64,000 nucleotides of DNA from Geothrix sp. (lineage in GTDB: Bacteria > Acidobacteriota > Holophagae > Holophagales > Holophagaceae). The position numbers and the translations under genes were made by a program. The stretch covers positions 1 to 64,000 of the forward strand of contig JAGRPP010000026.1 in the NCBI GenBank assembly GCA_019449415.1. Direction: 5' to 3'. Below the pieces are notes generated by a model. That model was not told where the DNA came from, did no database searches, and saw only the letters and a list, made by a program, of their open reading frames with translations. Every line of letters begins with the position of its first letter. Position 1 is the stretch's first letter. Below are positions 16,610-26,020 of the stretch, piece by piece.

Positions 16610-17736
16610 TGAGCACGAGCCTCTCCTCCATTCCTGGATTCGAACATCTGTCGCGCATTCCCCTCTATGTGCCCGGCAAGCCCATCCAGGAGGTCCAGCG
16701 CGAACTGGGCCTCACCTCCATCGTCAAGCTGGCCTCCAACGAGAACCCCTGGGGGCCCACGGAGGCCGTGAAGGCCCGGGTGGCTTCGGTCATCGCCGGC
16801 TCGGAGTTCGAAGGCCTGGGCCTCTACCCCGTCAGCGACGGTTACTACCTCCGCCAACGCATCGCGGATCGGAAGAGCCTGACGGTGGACCGCGTGGTCC
16901 TCGGCAACGGCAGCAGCGAAATCCTGGAGATGGTGGCCAAGGCCGCCTTCCTGGATGGCGGCAGCGCCGTCATCCCGAAGCATAGCTTCGCCATCTACGG
17001 CATCGCCACCCAGACCGCCGGCGGCCGCGTCATCGAATCCCGGGCCACGGCCACGGAGCTCGATGTGGACGACATCCTGCGCTCCGTCGCCGAGGACACG
17101 CGCCTCGTCTACCTCGGGAATCCCAACAACCCCACGGGCATCCGCCTGGAGCGCGCCGCCCTGGAGCGCCTCGTGCGCCAGCTGCGCGAGGACATCGTGC
17201 TGGTGGTGGACCAGGCCTATGCCGAGTACGAGGATCCCGCCGGGTACCCGGATGCCGCCGCCTACCTGGATGAGCGCCCGAACCTGCTGGTGCTCCACAC
17301 CTTCTCGAAGATCCACGCCCTGGCCGCCATGCGCATCGGCTATGGCCTGGGCTCGAAGGAACTGATGGGTTTCCTCGAGCGGGTCCGCAGCCCCTTCAAC
17401 ACCAATCACCTGGCCCAGGCCGCGGCGGAAGTCGCCGTCCAGGATCTGGCCTTCGAGGCCTTCTCGCGCCAGAAGAACACCGAGGCCCGCGCTGCCTTCG
17501 TGCGGGAGGCTGCGAAGCATCGCTGCCAGCTCTCGGGCACCAGCGGCAACTTCATCCTCATGGAGACCGCCTTCCCGGCCGCGAACCTGTTCAAGGAACT
17601 CCTCCAGCGCGGCGTGATCGTGCGGCCCATGCAGGGTTACGGCCTGCCGAACCACATCCGCGTGACCTTCGGCAAGCCCGAGGAAATGCAGGCCTTCTGG
17701 ACCGCAGCCGCGCCCCTGCTCGACGGCGGCTGCTGA
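16609..17736 (+). CDS. hisC: Histidinol-phosphate aminotransferase (class I/II, HisC-type)
   Basis: A 375-residue PLP enzyme with KLASNENPWGP (40-50), NPNNPTG (171-177), DQAYAEY (201-207) and the PLP lysine Lys234 in HTFSKIHALAAMRIGYG. It should interconvert imidazole-acetol phosphate and histidinol phosphate; related enzymes act on aromatic amino acids, so the substrate is not certain. No other his gene is present. It is translationally coupled to clpP (TGATG) and abuts recQ. Confidence 0.88.
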   Translation: MSTSLSSIPGFEHLSRIPLYVPGKPIQEVQRELGLTSIVKLASNENPWGPTEAVKARVASVIAGSEFEGLGLYPVSDGYYLRQRIADRKSLTVDRVVLGNGSSEILEMVAKAAFLDGGSAVIPKHSFAIYGIATQTAGGRVIESRATATELDVDDILRSVAEDTRLVYLGNPNNPTGIRLERAALERLVRQLREDIVLVVDQAYAEYEDPAGYPDAAAYLDERPNLLVLHTFSKIHALAAMRIGYGLGSKELMGFLERVRSPFNTNHLAQAAAEVAVQDLAFEAFSRQKNTEARAAFVREAAKHRCQLSGTSGNFILMETAFPAANLFKELLQRGVIVRPMQGYGLPNHIRVTFGKPEEMQAFWTAAAPLLDGGC

Positions 17737-19416
17737 GTGGCGCAGGTTCCAGACGAGATCGGGAGATTGCGCGCCCTGCTCACGCAGGGCGCGCATGTGG
17801 AATGCAGGGAGGGGCTCGCGCGCCTGCGGGACCGCTACCGGATCGAGCCCACCGCTTTCGATGGGGCGGCCATCGCGGCCCTGAAGACCCTGGCCTCCGA
17901 GCTGGAGGCCCCGCCGGACCTCGAATCGGCCCTCAAGGCCACCTTCGGCTACGGCACCTTCCGTCCCGGCCAGCGCACCATCATCGAGGCCGTGCTCGCG
18001 GGCCGCGATGTGGTGGGCATCATGCCCACGGGCGCGGGGAAGTCCCTCACCTACCAGCTGCCCGCCCGGCTGCTGGGCGGCGTCACGCTGGTGGTCTCGC
18101 CCTTGATCGCGCTCATGAAGGACCAGGTGGATGCCCTCACGGAAGCCGGCCTCCGGGCCACCTTCCTCAACTCCAGCCTCCAGGCGGAGGAGCGCCGCGA
18201 CCGCATCCGCGCCCTCAAGAACGGCGAGCTGGAGTTGGTCTACGCCGCGCCGGAGGGCCTCGAGCTCTACCTCGCCGACCTGCTGCGCGAGGTGGACCTG
18301 CGCCTCATCGCCGTGGACGAGGCCCACTGCATCAGCCACTGGGGCCATGATTTCCGCCCCGCCTACCGCACCCTGGCGGGCCTGAAGCAGCGATTCCCCC
18401 AGGTACCGGTGCTGGCCCTCACGGCCACCGCCACGCCCGAGGTGCGCCGTGACATCGCCGTGCAGCTGGAGATGCGGAATCCGCTGGAGGTACAGGGTTC
18501 GTTCTTCCGCTCGAACCTGAAGATCAGCGCCTACCGCAAAAGCGCCGAGGGCCTGCCGCCGGTGCGCGAAGCCCTGCTGCGCCTGGTGCTGGCCCGGCGC
18601 GGGGAGAGCGGCATCATCTACTGCCTGTCGCGGAAGGCCGTGGAGGCCACGGCGGCCTTCCTCGCGGGAGAGGGCGTGCGCGCGGCAGCCTACCACGCGG
18701 GCATGGACGCCGCCGCCCGGTCGGCCGCCCAGGAGGCGTTCCAGCGCGATGATGTGGATGTCATCGTGGCCACCGTGGCCTTCGGCATGGGCATCGACAA
18801 GAGCAACATCCGCTATGTCATCCACCGCGACATGCCCAAGAGCGTGGAGGGCTGGTACCAGGAGATCGGCCGGGCGGGCCGCGATGGCGCCGACGCGGAC
18901 TGCGTCATGTTCTACGGCTGGGGCGATGTCCTCAGCTACGACCGCTTCACGGACGGCCTGGACGCGGGTCTGGCCCAGGCCCAGCAGCGCCAGACCCGCG
19001 ACCTCTTCCGCCTGGCCGAGACTCCGCGCTGCCGCCACCAGGCCCTGCTGGCGCATTTCGGCGAGCAGATGGACGCTTGCGGTACTTCCTGCGATTGCTG
19101 CACGGGCGCCGATCCACTCCAGGCCGCCCCCTCGCCCGGAAAGGCCAAGCGCGGCTCGCCGCGGGGCTCTCGGCCGCCGGTGCCCGAAGGCCAAGTGGAG
19201 GGCGAAGAGGCCCTCTATCGCGAGCTGAAGACCCTCCGGAAGCGCCTGGCCGACGCCAAGGGCGTACCCGCCTATGTGATCTTCAGCGATGCGACCCTCC
19301 AGCAGATGGCCCGGTTCCGGCCCGGTACCGAGGCGGAATTCCTGGCTTTGAGCGGCGTGGGGCCGAAGAAGCTCCAGCAGTACGGCGAAGCCTTCCTGGA
19401 ATTGCTCCGGGGCTGA
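17737..19416 (+). CDS. recQ: RecQ-family ATP-dependent DNA helicase, short form
   Basis: A 559-residue helicase. After a 60-residue N-terminal extension come [10 protein letters not shown] (70-79), Walker A MPTGAGKS (96-103), [15 protein letters not shown] and the Arg-finger region [11 protein letters not shown] zinc segment ([18 protein letters not shown]) follows. There is no room for the RQC winged helix; the sequence passes through a Pro/Lys linker to an HRDC domain at the end ([22 protein letters not shown]). The GTG start follows the hisC stop with no gap. Confidence 0.93.
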   Translation: MAQVPDEIGRLRALLTQGAHVECREGLARLRDRYRIEPTAFDGAAIAALKTLASELEAPPDLESALKATFGYGTFRPGQRTIIEAVLAGRDVVGIMPTGAGKSLTYQLPARLLGGVTLVVSPLIALMKDQVDALTEAGLRATFLNSSLQAEERRDRIRALKNGELELVYAAPEGLELYLADLLREVDLRLIAVDEAHCISHWGHDFRPAYRTLAGLKQRFPQVPVLALTATATPEVRRDIAVQLEMRNPLEVQGSFFRSNLKISAYRKSAEGLPPVREALLRLVLARRGESGIIYCLSRKAVEATAAFLAGEGVRAAAYHAGMDAAARSAAQEAFQRDDVDVIVATVAFGMGIDKSNIRYVIHRDMPKSVEGWYQEIGRAGRDGADADCVMFYGWGDVLSYDRFTDGLDAGLAQAQQRQTRDLFRLAETPRCRHQALLAHFGEQMDACGTSCDCCTGADPLQAAPSPGKAKRGSPRGSRPPVPEGQVEGEEALYRELKTLRKRLADAKGVPAYVIFSDATLQQMARFRPGTEAEFLALSGVGPKKLQQYGEAFLELLRG

Positions 19417-19586
19417 CGGCCATAGACCTCTGTCACAACCCGGAATTGCTGGGATTGATTTGAATGGAGATAGATAATCAGGCGGCCCAGTACCGTCTTG
19501 CGAATGCCCTGGGAGGAAATTAGGGTGGAAAGAGACATTTCACACTTCGTTGTCGTTTGTCGGTCTTCGTTTAGGGAGGTGGCTTC
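19417..19586. other. 170-base intergenic region before the cytochrome gene
   Basis: It holds a relatively AT-rich stretch (ttgctgggattgatttgaat, then gatagataat) that could be a promoter, and a strong ribosome site agggaggtgg five bases before the cytochrome ATG. No hairpin or gene is seen. Confidence 0.4.
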
Positions 19587-21038
19587 ATGAGTTTGGGTGA
19601 ACGCATCAGAGATCTGGTCCGACTGGCCTTCCAGCTTGGAAACAACTGGATGACCCTGATGGGCGTGGCCCTGACGACGAGCTCGGCCTTTACGCTCGTC
19701 TGGTTCTGGATCATGGAGATGACGAGCTCGAAGTCCGTGCATCCCTACGCCGGCATCCTCCTGTTCCTCATCCTTCCCGCCCTCTTCCTGGTGGGCCTGA
19801 TCCTCATCCCCGTGGGCATCCTCCGCCTGCGCCGCAAGAAGCGGCTGGCGGGCGAAGCGCCCACCCCCCTCCAGAAGGTGGACTTCACCCAGCCCAGCGT
19901 GCGACGCCTCCTGTTGGTGGTGGGCGCGCTCACCTTCGTGAATGTCGGCATCATGGGCACCGCCGGCCTCAAGGGCGTGGAGTACATGGACTCCAACCGC
20001 TTCTGCGGCCTCACCTGCCACACCGTGATGAGCCCCGAGTACACGGCCTTCCTGAATTCCCCCCACTCCCGCGTGGGCTGCGCCCAATGCCACATCGGCC
20101 ACGGCGCACCCGCCCTCGTGCGCGCCAAGATCTCCGGCAGCCGTCAGCTCTTCGCGGTGGCCTTCGGCACCTTCTCCCGCCCCATTCCCAGCCCGGTCGA
20201 GCACCTGCGCCCCGCCCGCGAGACCTGCGAGCAGTGCCACTGGCCCCAGAAGTTCACGGATGACAAGCTGCTCATCCGCACCAAGTACGCCGAGGATGAG
20301 GCCAACACCCCCTCCACCAGCATCCTGCTCCTGAAGATCGGCGGCCACACCGCCAACGGCACCACCGGCATCCACGGCCGCCACCTCGACGCCATGGAGC
20401 GCATCAGCTACATCTCCACCGATCCCCGCCGCCAGGAGATCCCCAAGGTCACCTACCGCGACGACAACGGCCAGCTGGTCGAATATGTCACCGAGGACTT
20501 CAAGAAGCTGCCTCCCGAGAAGCTCGCCAAGGCCTCCGAGCGCAAGATGGACTGCGTGGACTGCCACAACCGTCCCACCCACGCCTTCGAGCTCCCGGAT
20601 CGCGCCGTGGACAAGGCCCTGAATCTCAAGCGCATGAGCGCCGAGCTGCCCTTCATCAAGAAGAAGGCCGTCGAGGTACTGAAGGGCGAATATGCGAACC
20701 GCGACGAGGCCGCCGCCAAGATCACCCTGGCCATCAACGAGTTCTACCGCACCAGCTACCCGGATGTGTTCAAGCACAAGCGGGCCCAGGTGGATGCCGC
20801 GGCCGAGGCCGTGAAGGCCATCTACCTGCGCAATGTCTTCCCCGAGATGAAGATCACCTGGGGCACCCACCCGAACAACATCGGCCACGAGGAATCCGTG
20901 GGCTGCTTCCGTTGCCACGACGGCAGCCACTCCTCCGCCGACGGCCGCACCATCAAGGGCGACTGCGACACCTGCCACACCATCCTGGCCCAGGACGAGA
21001 AGGATCCGAAGATCCTCAAGGACTTCGGCATGAAGTGA
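19587..21038 (+). CDS. Inner-membrane hexaheme NapC/NirT-family cytochrome c
   Basis: A 483-residue protein with three hydrophobic segments (about 22-44, 54-80, 105-125) and six CXXCH sites at 140, 165, 214, 323, 440 and 460. NapC/NirT proteins oxidise quinol and pass electrons to periplasmic carriers. The long periplasmic part and extra membrane helices recall ImcH of Geobacter, which has seven haems, so it is a candidate quinol:cytochrome route for external acceptors. That match is by architecture only. The stop overlaps a possible cmk ATG. Confidence 0.9.
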   Translation: MSLGERIRDLVRLAFQLGNNWMTLMGVALTTSSAFTLVWFWIMEMTSSKSVHPYAGILLFLILPALFLVGLILIPVGILRLRRKKRLAGEAPTPLQKVDFTQPSVRRLLLVVGALTFVNVGIMGTAGLKGVEYMDSNRFCGLTCHTVMSPEYTAFLNSPHSRVGCAQCHIGHGAPALVRAKISGSRQLFAVAFGTFSRPIPSPVEHLRPARETCEQCHWPQKFTDDKLLIRTKYAEDEANTPSTSILLLKIGGHTANGTTGIHGRHLDAMERISYISTDPRRQEIPKVTYRDDNGQLVEYVTEDFKKLPPEKLAKASERKMDCVDCHNRPTHAFELPDRAVDKALNLKRMSAELPFIKKKAVEVLKGEYANRDEAAAKITLAINEFYRTSYPDVFKHKRAQVDAAAEAVKAIYLRNVFPEMKITWGTHPNNIGHEESVGCFRCHDGSHSSADGRTIKGDCDTCHTILAQDEKDPKILKDFGMK

Positions 21039-21073
21039 TGGCAAGGGCGGAAACGGTCCCCCAGAATGAAGGC

Positions 21074-21739
21074 ATGACCGCCTCCGCCCTTCCACTGATC
21101 GCCATCGACGGCCCGTCGGGCGTGGGGAAATCCACCACAGCCCGGCGGGTCGCCTCGCGCCTGGGGTGGCAGTACCTCGATACCGGGGCCATGTACCGGG
21201 CCGCCGCCCTGGCCATCCACCGGGCCGGGCTGGCCCTGGAGGCCCGCGAGGAGCTCGAGCGCGTGCTGGCGGGCCTGGCCCTCACCCAGAAGGGTCCGCG
21301 GATCTTCCTGGCGGGCGAGGATGTCAGCGAGGCCATCCGCAGCCAGGAGGTCACGCGGCGCGTCACGCCCGTGAGCGCAGATGCGCGCGTGCGCGAGGTG
21401 CTGGTGGATCAGCAGCGCCGCATCGGCGCCACCGGCCACTGGGTGGTGGACGGCCGCGACATCGGCACGGTCGTCTTCCCCCAGGCCTGCTGCAAGGTGT
21501 TCCTCACCGCCAGCCCCGAGGCCCGGGCCCGCCGGCGCCTCCTGGAGCTCCAGGCCAAGGGCCAGGTGGCGGTGTTCGAGGAGGTGCTCGCCGATCAGCG
21601 CCGCCGCGACGAGGCTGACAGCACCCGCGCCGTCGCGCCCCTGCGTCCCGCCGAGGACGCCGTGGAGCTGGATTCCAGCGACCTCACCCTCGATCAGGTC
21701 GTGGACTGGATCGTGGCGCGGCACCAGGCCCACCCGTGA
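21074..21739 (+). CDS. cmk: Cytidylate kinase
   Basis: A 221-residue NMP kinase (E. coli 227) that phosphorylates CMP/dCMP. P-loop GPSGVGKST lies near the N-terminus, then YLDTGAMYRA and the strongly conserved GRDIGTVVFP. The ATG here gives the usual 10 residues before IDGP; an in-frame ATG at 21038 overlapping the cytochrome stop (TGATG) is the alternative. Its stop overlaps the next GTG. Confidence 0.94.
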   Translation: MTASALPLIAIDGPSGVGKSTTARRVASRLGWQYLDTGAMYRAAALAIHRAGLALEAREELERVLAGLALTQKGPRIFLAGEDVSEAIRSQEVTRRVTPVSADARVREVLVDQQRRIGATGHWVVDGRDIGTVVFPQACCKVFLTASPEARARRRLLELQAKGQVAVFEEVLADQRRRDEADSTRAVAPLRPAEDAVELDSSDLTLDQVVDWIVARHQAHP

Positions 21740-22284
21740 CCCTCCTGCCCGGCCCCCTCCTGGAGGCCTGGGAGACCGACTGGCAACCCGCCGGCACCGG
21801 GGCCATGGTGGGCGTGACCGCGGGCCTGGGCCTGCTCAGCCTCGTAGCGCTGCGATCCGAACCCGGCTGGATCCCCCTGCTCGACGGCGTGAACCTGGTC
21901 TTCCACGAAGCCGGGCATCCCCTCTTCGGGATCCTCGGCTGGGAGCCCCTGACCATCCTGGGAGGCACCCTCCTGCAGCTGCTCGTGCCCCTGCTCGTGA
22001 TGGGATCCTTCTGGCTCCGGCGCGAGGCCCCCGGAACGGCCGCGGCGGGCATCTGGGGGTTCGAGAACCTGCTGAACATCGCCCGCTATGTGGCCGATGC
22101 GCGGGCCCAGGTTCTTCCCCTGGTGGGGGGCGGCGAACACGACTGGGCCGACCTCCTCGACCGCTGGGGCCTGCTGGCCCAGGACGCCACCCTCGCCCAG
22201 GGCCTCCGCGTCGTCGGTTGGCTGGGCATGGCTGCCTGCTGGGCGTGGCTGGCCTGGCGCTGGCGCCGGGCCAGCCACGCCTGA
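21736..22284 (+). CDS. Small membrane protein with HEAGH motif (putative M50-like)
   Basis: A 182-residue protein with hydrophobic segments at about 24-40, 75-95 and 158-175. It carries FHEAGHPLFGILG (His57, Glu58, His61), a zinc-protease-like HExxH, followed by GGTLLQLLVPL and NIARYVADARAQVLPLVGGG..HDW. I recognise this pattern as a widespread uncharacterised family. It could be an intramembrane metalloprotease, but the second ligand motif is not evident. The GTG overlaps the cmk stop (GTGA). Confidence 0.8.
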   Translation: MTLLPGPLLEAWETDWQPAGTGAMVGVTAGLGLLSLVALRSEPGWIPLLDGVNLVFHEAGHPLFGILGWEPLTILGGTLLQLLVPLLVMGSFWLRREAPGTAAAGIWGFENLLNIARYVADARAQVLPLVGGGEHDWADLLDRWGLLAQDATLAQGLRVVGWLGMAACWAWLAWRWRRASHA

Positions 22285-22289
22285 GCGGG

Positions 22290-23336
<1,047 letters not shown>

Positions 23337-23345
23337 GGCAGCCTC

Positions 23346-24680
23346 CTAGGCCTTCGAGGTGTGGGAGACGGGGCCGTGGGAGATTTCCCGGCCGATCAGG
23401 AAGAGCCAGAGCACGCTCAGCACCACGAAGATCCCCGCGAAACCCAGGGTGGTGAAGGCCGTATGGCCCGCGTTCACCGTGGGGGAGGCGCCGTGGACGG
23501 TGCGCAGGACGCCGTAGATGAGCCAGGGTTGGCGGCCGAATTCGGCCACGGCCCAGCCCGCGGTGGTGGCGATGTAGGGGAAGGGGAACGCCAGCATCAG
23601 GACCCACAGCATGGGCCGGGCCGTATCCAGGCGTCCCTTCCAGAGCAGCAGGGCGGCGAGCCCCATGAGGGCGATCATGATCGTGCCCAGGCCCGCCATG
23701 ATGTGGAAGCTGTAGTAGAGCAGTTCGATGTTCTGCGGCCACTGGTCCTCGGGGAATTCCAGCAGGCCCTTCACATCGCTCGAGAAGCTCCCGTAGGCGA
23801 TGAAGCTCAGCATGGCGGGCACCTGGATCGGGTTCTCGATCCTCCGCCGGGCAACATCCGGCTGGCCCACCAGGGTCAGGTTTGCGCGGGGTCCGCTTTC
23901 GAAGCGCCCCTCCATGGCCGCGAGGGAAATCGGCTGGTACTTGGCCACGAGCTTGCCCTGGATGTCCCCGGTGGGGAAGGCCACCAGGACGCTGAAGATC
24001 AGGCCCATGATGGTGCCCACGCGCAGGTTTAGCTTCGCCTGCTCCGGATGGATGCCCTTGAGGGTCCAGAAGGCCCCGATGGCGGCCACCACGAAGGAGC
24101 CCGTACACACGGCGGCGATCATGTTGTGCGCGTACTGGCCCAGGGCCCACGGATTCAGCAGGAAGGCCCAGAAGCTGGTGAGCTGCAGCGTGCCGTCCGC
24201 GGCCACGATGTAGCCCACGGGGTGCTGCATGAAGGCGTTGGTGGCGATGATGAAGTAGCCCGACAGCCAGCTGCCGATCCACAGCGCCAGCGCCGCACCG
24301 AAGTGGCCCTTCGGCGACAGCTTCTTCTCACCCCAGATCAGCATCCCGAGGAAACTGCTCTCGAGGAAGAAGGCGAACATGCCCTCCATGCCCAGGGTCT
24401 GGCCGATGATGCCGCCGGACAGGCGTGAGAACTTCGCCCAGTTGGTGCCGAACTGGAACTCCAGGGGGATCCCGGTCACCACACCCACGGCGAAGTTGAT
24501 GCCGAAGATGCGGATCCAGAAGCGTGCCGCGTCGTTGTAGCGGGCCTCCCCCGTCCTCAGGCCCATGGCCTTCAGCACGACAATAACCAGCGCCAGTCCC
24601 ATCGTCAGCTGGGGGAACAGGTAGTGGTAGGTCGCCGTGAACCCGAACTGAAGTCTGTGCCAGAAAAGCGGATCGCCCAT
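23346..24680 (-). CDS. cydA: Cytochrome bd-type quinol oxidase subunit I (CioA-like)
   Basis: A 444-residue protein. His19 (TATYHYLFPQLTMG) is the expected high-spin haem ligand, and GRQPW of the quinol-site region is present. The Q-loop is short, as in cyanide-insensitive (CioA) members, giving a length below E. coli CydA (522). With CydB it reduces O2 with quinol without pumping protons, giving high-affinity or sulfide-tolerant respiration. A GGGAGGGA ribosome site precedes the ATG. Confidence 0.95.
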   Translation of the reverse strand: MGDPLFWHRLQFGFTATYHYLFPQLTMGLALVIVVLKAMGLRTGEARYNDAARFWIRIFGINFAVGVVTGIPLEFQFGTNWAKFSRLSGGIIGQTLGMEGMFAFFLESSFLGMLIWGEKKLSPKGHFGAALALWIGSWLSGYFIIATNAFMQHPVGYIVAADGTLQLTSFWAFLLNPWALGQYAHNMIAAVCTGSFVVAAIGAFWTLKGIHPEQAKLNLRVGTIMGLIFSVLVAFPTGDIQGKLVAKYQPISLAAMEGRFESGPRANLTLVGQPDVARRRIENPIQVPAMLSFIAYGSFSSDVKGLLEFPEDQWPQNIELLYYSFHIMAGLGTIMIALMGLAALLLWKGRLDTARPMLWVLMLAFPFPYIATTAGWAVAEFGRQPWLIYGVLRTVHGASPTVNAGHTAFTTLGFAGIFVVLSVLWLFLIGREISHGPVSHTSKA

Positions 24681-24775
24681 GGTCCCTCCCGTCGTACCGG
24701 CCTGCGGTGCATCGAGTGCTGAAACGCGGCCAGTATCCCACGATCGAAGGGGACCTTGAGCGCAACAATCCGGCT

Positions 24776-25201
24776 CTATTTCAGATCGCGGGGATCCTCG
24801 ACCACGATTTCCGAAGTGATCGGCACCGCCGGCCGGAACATGGCGGACACGCCGCAGTAGGTATCCTCGGACAGCTTCACGGCCCGTTCGAGCTTGTCCA
24901 GGGGAAGGTCTCTGCCCCTGAAGAGGTAGCGCACATGGATACCCGTGAAGATTCGCGGGTGCTCATCGCGTGATTCGGCGCTCACCTGGATCTCGAGCCC
25001 GTCGATCGGGACGCGCATTTTTTCCAGAATGCTCACCACATCGATCCCGGTGCAGCCCCCCAGGCCCGAGAGCAGAAGGGCCTTGGGGCGGGGCCCCAGG
25101 TCCCGACCCCCGGCTTCGGGGCTGGCGTCAATCCGGAAGCGATGGCCATCCTGCTCCACCGCGAAGGCAAGGCCGGATTCCCAGGTCACAGAAGTTGTCA
25201 T
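24776..25201 (-). CDS. OsmC family peroxiredoxin-like protein
   Basis: A 141-residue OsmC/Ohr-fold protein with both redox cysteines, Cys50 (LGGCTGIDV) and Cys116 (DTYCGVSAM). OsmC/Ohr proteins reduce organic hydroperoxides and some act on persulfides. The ATG lies 13 bases after GGAGG; a TTG six bases upstream has better spacing and may be the real start. It follows the rhodanese gene by about 20 bases and may be the last gene of the ArsR operon. Confidence 0.9.
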   Translation of the reverse strand: MTTSVTWESGLAFAVEQDGHRFRIDASPEAGGRDLGPRPKALLLSGLGGCTGIDVVSILEKMRVPIDGLEIQVSAESRDEHPRIFTGIHVRYLFRGRDLPLDKLERAVKLSEDTYCGVSAMFRPAVPITSEIVVEDPRDLK

Positions 25202-25226
25202 AGTCAACTTGATGCCTCCTCAGATT

Positions 25227-25586
25227 TCAGTCGGGCAGCGTGCGTATACGGCGCCAGGAGCCCAGATTGGCGACTTCCGCAAACCCGGCGCGCTTCAGTA
25301 CGGCCACCCCGAATCCGCTGCGGCTGCCGGTTTCGCAGCAGACCAGGACGGGCCTCGTCCGATCCAGTTCCCCGGCCCGCGTCTCCAGCTGATCCAGGGG
25401 GATGTTGATCGCGCGAGGATGGGCCTGGCCCTTGAACTCGGCCGTGGTGCGGACATCCACCACCTGGGCGCCCCGTTCCAGCAGGGCCTTCACCTCCGCA
25501 GCGGGCATGGACCGGCGGCTCCACAGAAAATAGCCCACGGCCGCCAAAGGGATCAGGTAGATCCAGTACTCCAGGATCAGGGACAT
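25227..25586 (-). CDS. Membrane-anchored rhodanese (sulfurtransferase)
   Basis: A 119-residue protein: one N-terminal membrane segment (5-22), then a single rhodanese domain with DVRTTAEF and active-site loop CETGSRS (Cys84). It should carry a persulfide sulfur. It follows the DUF6132-like and DUF2892 genes and precedes OsmC, a combination that suggests reactive-sulfur handling. Confidence 0.9.
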   Translation of the reverse strand: MSLILEYWIYLIPLAAVGYFLWSRRSMPAAEVKALLERGAQVVDVRTTAEFKGQAHPRAINIPLDQLETRAGELDRTRPVLVCCETGSRSGFGVAVLKRAGFAEVANLGSWRRIRTLPD

Positions 25587-25637
25587 GGCGGCTCCAGGTG
25601 AGGCTTCAGAGGAAGGTTGCAGGAAATGGCCCCGGGC

Positions 25638-25820
25638 CTACTTCGCCAGGGCCCAGATCAGGCCCAGGACGGCGCCATAGCCGATGCCCCGCAGAGGCGT
25701 GGCCGTCAGGGGACAGGCGCCCGTGCTGCAGCCCACCAGGCGGTGCCAGCCATAGCCGAGGGCACCGCCCACCAGGAGCCCCAGGGCGAGGCGAAGGGCG
25801 GTCGCCTTCACCGGGAGCAT
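25638..25820 (-). CDS. DUF6132-like small membrane protein
   Basis: A 60-residue protein with two membrane segments around the conserved GCSTGACPLTATP motif (two cysteines), as in the small DUF6132 family. The start overlaps the DUF2892 gene by 13 bases. Function unknown; the CxxxC-like pair near the membrane and the rhodanese neighbour make a sulfur or redox role possible. Confidence 0.75.
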   Translation of the reverse strand: MLPVKATALRLALGLLVGGALGYGWHRLVGCSTGACPLTATPLRGIGYGAVLGLIWALAK

Positions 25821-26020
25821 CCCACGCCCGCGCCTTCTGGGACGCCCAGCTTGCGCAGGATCGAGGACATCAGGCACCAGTTGGTGAGGCCGCTCTGGAG
25901 CAGGTTGGCGCCCACGAAGACGGTGAACCAGATCCAGTTGGGATGGTGGAAGCGGGCGAGGGCCAGGCTCAGCAGGATGAAGGTCCCAGCCACGGTATGG
26001 ACGATGCGGTCGACGGTCAT
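25808..26020 (-). CDS. DUF2892 (YgaP-type) inner-membrane protein
   Basis: A 70-residue protein with two hydrophobic segments (VAGTFILLSLAL, FTVFVGANLLQSGL) and the DUF2892 end LRKLGVP. In E. coli YgaP this domain is fused to a rhodanese; here the rhodanese is a separate gene 220 bases downstream. The ATG overlaps the RND stop as ATGA. Confidence 0.88.
   Translation of the reverse strand: MTVDRIVHTVAGTFILLSLALARFHHPNWIWFTVFVGANLLQSGLTNWCLMSSILRKLGVPEGAGVGCSR

Noticed and set aside
16291-19194. A 967-codon leftward open frame antisense to clpP, hisC and recQ
   Set aside because: It is a shadow of three confident genes and has no domain or ribosome site.
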